Assembly (NCBI GenBank): GCA_028678965.1
Contig: JAJRCM010000039.1
Location: forward strand, 1 to 5,698
DNA from: Methanomicrobiales archaeon
GTDB taxonomy: Archaea > Halobacteriota > Methanomicrobia > Methanomicrobiales > JACTUA01
Direction: 5' to 3'
Length of the DNA: 5,698 nt
Every line of letters begins with the position of its first letter. Position 1 is the stretch's first letter. The notes under the pieces were generated by a model. It saw only the letters and a program-made list of their open reading frames with translations, made no database searches and was not told the origin of the DNA. The translations under genes were made by a program, and so were the position numbers. This document shows, piece by piece, positions 1-4,732 of this stretch.

Positions 1-1336
1 CGACGGCGAGGAGGGTATAAGCCACGAAGGCCATTCGGGCCGCGAGCAGAAACTGGGGGATCAAGGCGATGCTCACCGGGACATTCCCCATCACCAGGCT
101 GAAGACGATGATGATCACCGCGTTGCCCACCGTGATGCCGGTGAGGCGGGCGGTCTCGGTGAGCCCTGAGGCGACACCGTAGCTCTCGCGGGGGACGACA
201 CCTAGCGCCCAGCTGATGACCGCCGGCATATAGAGAGCATTGCCGGCACCGTTCAGGGCAAGCGTGAGGACGATGAGTGCGAGGGAAGTTCCTTCTCCCA
301 GGCCTGTGAGAAGCAGGACCGCAATGCCATTCACCGCACACCCGGCCCCCGCTACGTACAGCGGGGGAATGCGGTCAGAGATCCTCCCACTCAATGGGGT
401 GAGGAAGATGACGAAGGCCTGGGGGACAATGAGGAGGAGCCCGGCGAGGCGGGAGTCGATCCCGGCCACATACTGGAGGTGCAGGGAGAGGAGGAACGCT
501 GGCGCAAAGGCACTCGCCTGGAAGAGGACATTGGTGAGGCCGGCAAAGAGGAAGGAGCGGTTCCTCCGTATCAGTGGCGGGAGGAGGGGGTTCGGAGCCC
601 GGTGCTCCCACCAGAGAAAGCTAGCAAGCACGAGGATGCCGGTCACGAGAGACGGCAGGCCCCACAGACCTTCAATCTCGGAGAGCCCGAAGATGGCAAG
701 GAGAATGCCCGGCGTGTAGAGGACCATGCCCGTGGGGTCGTAATCCTTCACCCGTGCGAGCTCGCACTCCTGCTTCACCCGGGAGAGGATGAGGAAGAGA
801 TCGAGTGCCGCGACAACCACCACAACGAAAAAGATGCTCCGCCATCCCGTGTAATAGGTAAGTAACCCACCGAACAGGAGGCCTGCCAGGAAACCGATGA
901 ACATGGCGGTGACGTTGATCCCGAGGGCTTTTCCTCGTTCATTCGGGGGGAAAACAAGGCTCAGGATCGCGATGGAGGTGCCAAAGACCATCGCCGCCCC
1001 TATTCCTGTGAGAACTCTCCCGGCAATCAGCACATAGATGCCGGGAGCAGTACCGCTTATCAGAGCGGAGATGAGGTACACTCCAATCCCCACGGTGAAT
1101 ACCTTCCGGGCTCCGCGGATGTCGGCTACCCGCCCGAAAGGGACGAGGAAGGCAGCCGAACTGAGAAAAAAGGCCGCGGTCACCCAGCCAAGAAGGGAGA
1201 CATCTGCACTGAATTCTGCCCCGATGGTGGGGGTAGCGACGATGAGGGATGCGACCATGAAGGGGGCGATCGATGACCCGAGCGCTGCGATGACCTGCAC
1301 AAGCCATTTGCTTCCTGCTGAGTACGCGATCTCCAT
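1..1336 (-). CDS. MFS multidrug efflux transporter, DHA2-like 14-TM type (C-terminus off the left edge)
   Basis: An uninterrupted minus-strand frame runs from ATG at 1336 to the window edge, giving 445 residues with no stop. It reads as a proton-driven drug:H+ antiporter of the inner membrane. Visible family marks are a TM2 block with LGWVTAAFFL (about 49-58), motif A as GRVADIRGARKV (68-79), motif B around R107 (GRVLTGIGAA), a glycine-rich TM5 with GLLFGG (152-157), GWRSIFF before TM6 (164-170), and a second motif A-like loop GRISDRIP (317-324). Hydrophobic segments count to about 14, the last (about 430-445) being cut by the edge. Since 14-TM members are usually around 450-500 residues, little is missing. 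The start is the ATG at 1336: a GGTGA lies at 1346-1350, and an in-frame TGA at 1346-1348 rules out any longer start except TTG at 1343-1345. It diverges from the flavodoxin gene. The substrate cannot be read from the sequence. Confidence 0.93.
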   Translation of the reverse strand, partial: MEIAYSAGSKWLVQVIAALGSSIAPFMVASLIVATPTIGAEFSADVSLLGWVTAAFFLSSAAFLVPFGRVADIRGARKVFTVGIGVYLISALISGTAPGIYVLIAGRVLTGIGAAMVFGTSIAILSLVFPPNERGKALGINVTAMFIGFLAGLLFGGLLTYYTGWRSIFFVVVVVAALDLFLILSRVKQECELARVKDYDPTGMVLYTPGILLAIFGLSEIEGLWGLPSLVTGILVLASFLWWEHRAPNPLLPPLIRRNRSFLFAGLTNVLFQASAFAPAFLLSLHLQYVAGIDSRLAGLLLIVPQAFVIFLTPLSGRISDRIPPLYVAGAGCAVNGIAVLLLTGLGEGTSLALIVLTLALNGAGNALYMPAVISWALGVVPRESYGVASGLTETARLTGITVGNAVIIIVFSLVMGNVPVSIALIPQFLLAARMAFVAYTLLAV

Positions 1337-1360
1337 CTGATCCAATCACCGAAGTCCCAT

Positions 1361-1370
1361 GTATTAATAC
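1361..1370 (-). promoter_or_regulatory. Palindromic TATA-like box GTATTAATAC, candidate promoter of the MFS gene
   Basis: This perfect 10-bp palindrome contains TATTAATA. Its centre lies about 29 bp upstream of the MFS start codon on the minus strand. At the usual archaeal TATA-to-start distance of about 25 bp, the transcript would begin near 1340 and be almost leaderless. Being a palindrome it could equally be a protein-binding site. The alternative promoter is the better AT-rich box at 1403-1411, which read on the minus strand is TATAAAATA and would give a leader of about 45 nt that includes the GGTGA at 1346-1350. Confidence 0.4.
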
Positions 1371-1402
1371 TACTCCAGACGAGGATGGCTGGTTACTCTA
1401 CA

Positions 1403-1411
1403 TATTTTATA
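1403..1411 (+). promoter_or_regulatory. Archaeal TATA box upstream of the flavodoxin-like gene (possibly bidirectional)
   Basis: TATTTTATA stands out as an AT-only tract in GC-rich surroundings. Its centre (1407) is 36 bp before the ATG at 1443. With the usual spacing of about 24-26 bp, transcription would start near 1431-1433, leaving a short leader carrying the ribosome binding site. The reverse strand reads TATAAAATA, so the same box could serve the divergent MFS gene. No transcript data are available, so the start site is inferred from spacing alone. Confidence 0.6.
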
Positions 1412-1412
1412 C

Positions 1413-1434
1413 CCCATTGATTAATCTCAATGGG
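1413..1434. promoter_or_regulatory. Inverted repeat CCCATTGA-N6-TCAATGGG, candidate operator
   Basis: Two perfect 8-bp arms (1413-1420 and 1427-1434) are separated by TTAATC. The repeat begins two bases after the TATA-like box and ends in the ribosome binding site, so it covers the predicted transcription start. That is the classic place for an archaeal repressor to block polymerase. Because transcription probably starts inside the right arm, the full hairpin would not form in the mRNA, which favours a DNA operator over an RNA switch. The binding protein is unknown. Confidence 0.5.
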
Positions 1435-1438
1435 TGAG
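1432..1438 (+). promoter_or_regulatory. Ribosome binding site GGGTGAG deciding the ATG start at 1443
   Basis: GGTGA at 1433-1437 is followed by a five-base spacer and ATG at 1443. This favours that ATG over the in-frame GTG at 1434, which lies inside the site itself. The first bases of the site are also the end of the right arm of the inverted repeat. Confidence 0.65.
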
Positions 1439-1442
1439 TCCC

Positions 1443-1922
1443 ATGAAGATCCTCGTTGCCTACTATTCCTGGAAAGGGCATACCGAGACGGTGGCCCGGG
1501 ACCTTGCAGGGAAACTGAATGCCACCACCGTGAAGATCGAGCCGCTGAGCGACCCGGGATCCGGGATGTTCGGGAAGGTGCTGAAGGCACTCTTCGGGAT
1601 GAAAGGCGCGATCAAACCCTGCCAGACGGATATGAAGGAATTCGACCATCTGGTACTTGCTACGCCGGTCTGGGCTCAGAAAATTCCACCGTACACCCGG
1701 CAGTATCTCGCTGACCTCACGAACTGCTCAGGGAAGAAGTTTTCCGTTCTCGCAGAGATGGGAGGATCGGGAGCGGAAAGTGTCATCGGGATTGTCAAAA
1801 AGATCCTTGTGGCGAAGGGGATGATATTCGTCGCGTCGGCAGCCACCGTGGAGAAGGACGTAGAGGCACAGCAGGTGGGTACGAAGATCGAGGAGTTCGT
1901 GAAGAAGATCCAGGCTGGGTAG
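1443..1922 (+). CDS. Flavodoxin-like FMN-binding protein
   Basis: A 159-residue cytoplasmic protein of flavodoxin size and fold. The N-terminal strand MKILVAYYS leads into the FMN phosphate loop WKGHTETVA (10-18), matching the flavodoxin pattern of a small residue, Gly, Thr and Thr after the first strand. The second flavin loop is ATPVWAQKIPPY (73-84), typical of flavodoxin_4/flavodoxin-like families, and a third loop GGSGAE follows the next strand (107-112). Cys60 and Cys95 are isolated and do not form an Fe-S motif. Such proteins carry electrons or act as small flavin reductases; the partner is not visible here. It is the first rightward gene after the divergent promoter region, with the ABC ATPase next on the same strand after about 57 bp. 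The ATG at 1443 is chosen for its GGTGA site; a GTG at 1434 would add three residues. Confidence 0.9.
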   Translation: MKILVAYYSWKGHTETVARDLAGKLNATTVKIEPLSDPGSGMFGKVLKALFGMKGAIKPCQTDMKEFDHLVLATPVWAQKIPPYTRQYLADLTNCSGKKFSVLAEMGGSGAESVIGIVKKILVAKGMIFVASAATVEKDVEAQQVGTKIEEFVKKIQAG

Positions 1923-1979
1923 GAAGGAGACTGGTTATTGGTATTCGTGCAGGAAAGTTCGGGAACACCTCCGAGAAAC

Positions 1980-2951
1980 ATGCCTGAGCTCTTGATGAAC
2001 GCCATTGAGGTCACCACCCTCACCAAGCACTTCGGCTCCCTCGTGGCCGTCAACAATGTCACCTTCACCGTGCCGAAAGGGGAAATTTTCGGCTACCTGG
2101 GGCCCAACGGGGCGGGGAAAACCACGACCATCAGAATCCTCACCGGTATCACCGCACCCACCTCGGGAACCGCGACCATCTTTGGCCATGACATCCAGCG
2201 AGAGAAGCTCACCGCCCGCAGCAGTATGGGCATTGTCCCGGAGACCTCCAATATCTATGACGATCTCTCTGCCTGGAAGAACCTGATGTTCTCTGCCGAA
2301 CTCTACCATGTGCGCAAGTCGGAGCGGGAATCCCGGGCCACAGAGCTCCTCAAGACCTTCGAGATCTACGATCGGAAGGATGACAAGGTGCACGGATTCT
2401 CGAAGGGGATGAAGCGGCGACTCACCATCGCCATGGGACTCGTGAACAGCCCGCCGCTCCTCTTTCTCGATGAGCCCACCTCGGGGCTGGATGTCCAGAG
2501 CAACCTGATTATCCGCCAGGTGATCAGAGACCTCAACGAGCAGGGTGTGACGGTCTTTCTCACCACCCATAATATCGAGGAGGCGAACCTGATGTGTCAC
2601 CGGGTCGCAATCATCAACCGGGGGATCATCGCGGCGATTGACTCACCAGAGCGGCTGAAAAAGACCATACAGAGCGTGCAGGCTGTGGAGCTGGCTCTCG
2701 AAGCTATGAGCGCCGATATCATCGAGGCATTGGCGCATATCCCCCACGTGAATGACATCCGCAGGGAGGGGGACAAGCTACGCCTCTACACAGAGGATCC
2801 CGGGAGTGTTGTTGAGGCCGCGATGGCCTACCTGCGTGAGAAGCATATCCGGCCGATCAGCGTCAATACTCTGGGCCCCAGCCTGGAGGAGGTCTTTGTC
2901 CGGCTGACCGGCCTTGATAAAGGTAGAAAAAATGAGAAGACGGTGACATGA
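1980..2951 (+). CDS. ABC transporter ATP-binding protein (DrrA/CcmA-like exporter ATPase)
   Basis: This is the nucleotide-binding subunit of an ABC-2-type exporter, 323 residues from ATG 1980. In order: Walker A GPNGAGKT (41-48), a Q-loop position occupied by Glu in GIVPE (84-88), signature FSKGMKRRL (140-148) in the SKGM form common in this family, Walker B LLFLDEP (160-166), D-loop SGLD (168-171) and the H-loop His197 in TTH. Residues about 230-310 form the C-terminal extension (DUF4162-like) ending in the family's typical LEEVFVRLTG. All catalytic residues are present, so it should hydrolyse ATP. The permease gene starts one base after its stop. The start is uncertain: ATG 1980 and ATG 1995 (MNAIEV, where family similarity begins) have weak ribosome sites, while TTG 1938 has a good AAGGAGA at 1924-1930 but would add 14 residues of unconserved-looking sequence. 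The transported substrate is unknown; relatives export drugs, lipids or peptides. Confidence 0.93.
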   Translation: MPELLMNAIEVTTLTKHFGSLVAVNNVTFTVPKGEIFGYLGPNGAGKTTTIRILTGITAPTSGTATIFGHDIQREKLTARSSMGIVPETSNIYDDLSAWKNLMFSAELYHVRKSERESRATELLKTFEIYDRKDDKVHGFSKGMKRRLTIAMGLVNSPPLLFLDEPTSGLDVQSNLIIRQVIRDLNEQGVTVFLTTHNIEEANLMCHRVAIINRGIIAAIDSPERLKKTIQSVQAVELALEAMSADIIEALAHIPHVNDIRREGDKLRLYTEDPGSVVEAAMAYLREKHIRPISVNTLGPSLEEVFVRLTGLDKGRKNEKTVT

Positions 2952-2952
2952 G

Positions 2953-3705
2953 ATGGTATATACGCTTGAGAACCTGAAGAACGACCTCCACGGAGCCTGG
3001 GCGATCACCCGGAAAGATCTGACCATCTATTACCTGAAACCGAACATCTACATGTCCGGCATCCTCTTCCCCCTCTTCATGCTCCTTGCCTTTGCTGTGG
3101 GGAGGAATGCCCCCATCATCACCCTGATACCAGGCCTCATCGCTATCACTGCCCTCTTCTCCGCTTCCTCCATCGAACCGGTTTCCATACCTATCGAACG
3201 ACGGACAAAGACATTTGACCGTCTCCTCTCGGCACCCATCTCCATCTTTGCCTTGGTCCTGGGTGAGAGCATCAGCGGCCTCCTGTTCAGCTACAGTATC
3301 TGCATCCTGATGCTCGTGGCAGGGGCGATCCTGTACCACCTGTCGCTGGTGTCTATTCTCATCTTGCTCGTGGGGATCGCTCTTTCCTGCTTCACCTTCG
3401 CGAACCTAGGGACGGTCTTTGCGGCCTATCCGACGGAGAACGTGGGGGAGGTGATGTCGCTCTTAAACCTCGTCCGGCTTCCCCTCATCTTCATCAGCGG
3501 GGTGTTCATCCCCCTTGAGGCCATGCCGTCCTGGGGGAGGGCCGTCTCGGCCATTTCTCCCTTGACGTACGCCAGCGATATCCTCCGCTACGGGTTCGAG
3601 GGAGTGACCCATGTGGGACTTGTCACCGATATCGTCATGCTCCTCCTCTTTGTCATCATTTTTCAACTGATAGGGAACCTGCTCTATAAAAAATTCAATG
3701 AGTGA
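2953..3705 (+). CDS. ABC-2 type transporter permease (DrrB-like)
   Basis: A 250-residue integral membrane partner of the preceding ATPase. A short cytoplasmic N-terminus with WAITRKDL (16-23) is followed by about six hydrophobic segments (roughly 32-50, 55-73, 101-126, 131-156, 168-187, 221-245). Between the second and third lies ERRTKTFDRLLSAP (82-95), the coupling-helix sequence typical of ABC-2 permeases. The SGVFIPLEAMP and ISPLTYASDILRYG stretches (182-192 and 201-214) match the conserved region before the last helix. Length is normal for the family. The start ATG 2953 is preceded by GGTGA at 2942-2946 with six bases between, placed inside the end of the ATPase gene, so the two are translationally close and probably form one 2+2 exporter. 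Direction of transport (export) is inferred from the family; the substrate is not known. Confidence 0.93.
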   Translation: MVYTLENLKNDLHGAWAITRKDLTIYYLKPNIYMSGILFPLFMLLAFAVGRNAPIITLIPGLIAITALFSASSIEPVSIPIERRTKTFDRLLSAPISIFALVLGESISGLLFSYSICILMLVAGAILYHLSLVSILILLVGIALSCFTFANLGTVFAAYPTENVGEVMSLLNLVRLPLIFISGVFIPLEAMPSWGRAVSAISPLTYASDILRYGFEGVTHVGLVTDIVMLLLFVIIFQLIGNLLYKKFNE

Positions 3706-3732
3706 CCCCAGATGAATGGCAAACCAGCCCCA

Positions 3733-3766
3733 CTCACTCCCTTGGCAGGAGGATTGTGGGAGGGAG
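3733..3766 (+). other. Possible hairpin between the permease and flavoprotein genes
   Basis: CTCACTCCC (3733-3741) can pair with GGGAGGGAG (3758-3766), giving eight pairs and one A-G mismatch around a 16-base loop. No T-rich tract follows, so it is not a convincing archaeal terminator. It may be an mRNA processing or stability element within an operon, or chance in purine/pyrimidine-biased sequence. Confidence 0.25.
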
Positions 3767-3780
3767 AGAAGGATATGCCC

Positions 3781-3798
3781 GTATCGATACCCTTATCG
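3781..3798. repeat. Palindrome GTATCGATAC overlapping a CGATA-N4-TATCG inverted repeat
   Basis: A perfect 10-bp palindrome (3781-3790) shares its right half with a second inverted repeat, CGATA (3785-3789) and TATCG (3794-3798). It lies about 35-50 bp upstream of the flavoprotein start codon. It could be a regulator site for an internal promoter, but no clear TATA box accompanies it, so function is speculative. Confidence 0.3.
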
Positions 3799-3819
3799 CT
3801 CCCAATTCCAATTCACGAA

Positions 3820-3825
3820 GAGGTG
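3820..3825 (+). promoter_or_regulatory. Ribosome binding site GAGGTG deciding the ATG start at 3832
   Basis: GAGGTG with a six-base spacer before ATG 3832 fits archaeal initiation well. It decides against the in-frame upstream ATGs at 3712 and 3775, whose extra residues are proline-rich and do not resemble the family N-terminus. Confidence 0.7.
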
Positions 3826-3831
3826 TCATAT

Positions 3832-4509
3832 ATGAAGATCCTGGGACTGAATGCGAGCCCGAAGGGAAAGGAGAGCCAGACCCTCCGCCTGGTAAAGAGT
3901 GTGCTGCAGGGTGCGGAAGCAGAGGGTGCAGAGACCGAAGTGGTCGACATCTACAACCTCACCATTGGGTACTGCAACGCCTGCAGTACCTGCTACAGCA
4001 CCGGGGAGTGTACCTTTATCGACGACTTCCCGGATCTCTTTGACCGCATGATGGGTGCCGAGGGAATCGTTCTCGGGTCCCCCAATTACATCGATTCCGT
4101 CACCGCACCCCTGAAAGCGATCTTCGACCGGATGGCGGATGCCATCCACTGCCAGATGTTCAATGGTAAGTACGGGTGCTCAGTCTGCACCGCGGGGGGA
4201 AGCCACCAGGGTGAGGTGGTGGAGTACATGAACCACGTGCTCACGGCCTTGGGAGCTACTGTAGTTGGCGGAGTGGGGGTGGCAGTGGGAAGGGATCCAA
4301 CTGCCATTGTAAAGGCCGAGAAGCAGGCGTTTGATCTGGGGAAGAATCTTGTCCAGTCCATTCGGGGGGAGCACACGTATCCAGCGCAGGAAGTAATCCA
4401 CCGCCAGCGGCGTGACTATTTCCGCCAGCTGGTGAAGTACAATAAAGACCGCTGGGCGCATGAATACGACTGGTGGGTACAGATGGGTTGGATGAACGAG
4501 GGAGAATAG
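3832..4509 (+). CDS. Iron-sulfur flavoprotein / NADPH-dependent FMN reductase-like protein
   Basis: A 225-residue cytoplasmic protein with the flavodoxin-like fold. The N-terminal strand and flavin phosphate loop read MKILGLNASPKGKESQT (1-17). A compact cysteine cluster follows at C48, C51, C54 and C60 (C-x2-C-x2-C-x5-C), the pattern that binds a 4Fe-4S cluster in the archaeal iron-sulfur flavoprotein Isf. GSPNYIDSVTAPLKAIFDR (82-100) is the second flavin-contact region of the family, and TAGGSHQG (120-127) the third. Isf-type proteins accept electrons from ferredoxin and have been linked to reduction of oxygen or peroxide; whether this one does is inference. Three further cysteines (C107, C116, C119) and an aromatic C-terminal tail containing EYDWWVQMGW (211-220) are noteworthy. 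It lies 126 bp after the permease on the same strand and may be the last gene of the operon. The first-listed ATG at 3712 would add 40 residues without family character and is rejected. Confidence 0.9.
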   Translation: MKILGLNASPKGKESQTLRLVKSVLQGAEAEGAETEVVDIYNLTIGYCNACSTCYSTGECTFIDDFPDLFDRMMGAEGIVLGSPNYIDSVTAPLKAIFDRMADAIHCQMFNGKYGCSVCTAGGSHQGEVVEYMNHVLTALGATVVGGVGVAVGRDPTAIVKAEKQAFDLGKNLVQSIRGEHTYPAQEVIHRQRRDYFRQLVKYNKDRWAHEYDWWVQMGWMNEGE

Positions 4510-4610
4510 ATCCCTTTGAGGGAAATGATGACCATTAGGGGTATTCCCACCCCACTATATCCACGGCTGAAGAGCAACCGTTTCCTATCCCCTCTGATTG
4601 TCAAGTGCAC

Positions 4611-4626
4611 GTTCATCATTGTGAAC
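4611..4626. repeat. Inverted repeat GTTCA-N6-TGAAC upstream of the signalling gene
   Basis: Perfect 5-bp arms are separated by six bases, about 40 bp upstream of the TATA-like box at 4666. The position would suit an activator site. The arms are short, so chance is a real possibility. Confidence 0.3.
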
Positions 4627-4665
4627 ACCAGAAGATAATAATCTCTTTACCCTGTTTTCCAAGTC

Positions 4666-4672
4666 TTAATAA
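4666..4672 (+). promoter_or_regulatory. TATA-like box TTAATAA of the signalling gene
   Basis: The box centre is 31 bp before the ATG at 4700, so the predicted transcript starts around 4694. This fits with the absence of any ribosome binding site before the ATG: the mRNA would be leaderless or nearly so. It sits directly before the upstream copy of the 14-bp direct repeat. Confidence 0.45.
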
Positions 4673-4675
4673 CCC

Positions 4676-4732
4676 TGGACAGAGATACCCGTTTTCTCAA
4701 TGATCCACGTCCTGCTGGTGGACAGAGATACC
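4676..4732 (+). repeat. 14-bp exact direct repeat TGGACAGAGATACC, copies at 4676-4689 and 4719-4732
   Basis: Two identical 14-base copies lie 43 bp apart. One is between the TATA-like box and the predicted transcript start; the other covers codons 7-11 of the signalling gene (encoding VDRDT with its flanking base). Sequence between and after the copies is not similar, so this is not a recent tandem duplication of a whole 43-bp unit. Confidence 0.7.

Larger units (their letters stand above)
4510..4699. other. Intergenic region between the flavoprotein and signalling genes
   Basis: This 190-bp gap is AT-richer than its surroundings. It contains short inverted repeats: CCCT-TTG-AGGG at 4512-4522, GGGG/CCCC at 4538-4541 and 4549-4552, and GTTCA-N6-TGAAC at 4611-4626. 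It also has a TATA-like box near 4666 and a possible 36-37-codon ORF at 4525-4638. No run of T typical of an archaeal terminator is seen close to the stop at 4509, so where the upstream transcript ends is unclear. Confidence 0.5.

Noticed and set aside
240..865. Plus-strand open frames of 159 and 128 residues in the first kilobase
   Set aside because: They are antisense to the MFS transporter frame, which is continuous over 1336 bases with correct motifs and helices. The products are rich in Arg, Pro and Glu, without domains.
1935..2600. 221-residue minus-strand open frame opposite the ABC ATPase
   Set aside because: It lies wholly antisense to an unambiguous ATPase gene with all its motifs; its translation shows no family motif and is rich in Gly, Glu and His as expected from a GC-rich complementary frame.
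3712..3831. 40-residue N-terminal extension of the iron-sulfur flavoprotein from ATG 3712
   Set aside because: The extension is proline-rich and unlike the family, while ATG 3832 has a well-spaced GAGGTG and starts exactly at the conserved first strand.
4512..4522. CCCT-TTG-AGGG hairpin after the flavoprotein stop as a terminator
   Set aside because: The stem is only four pairs, the loop three bases, and no T-rich tract follows; too weak to call.
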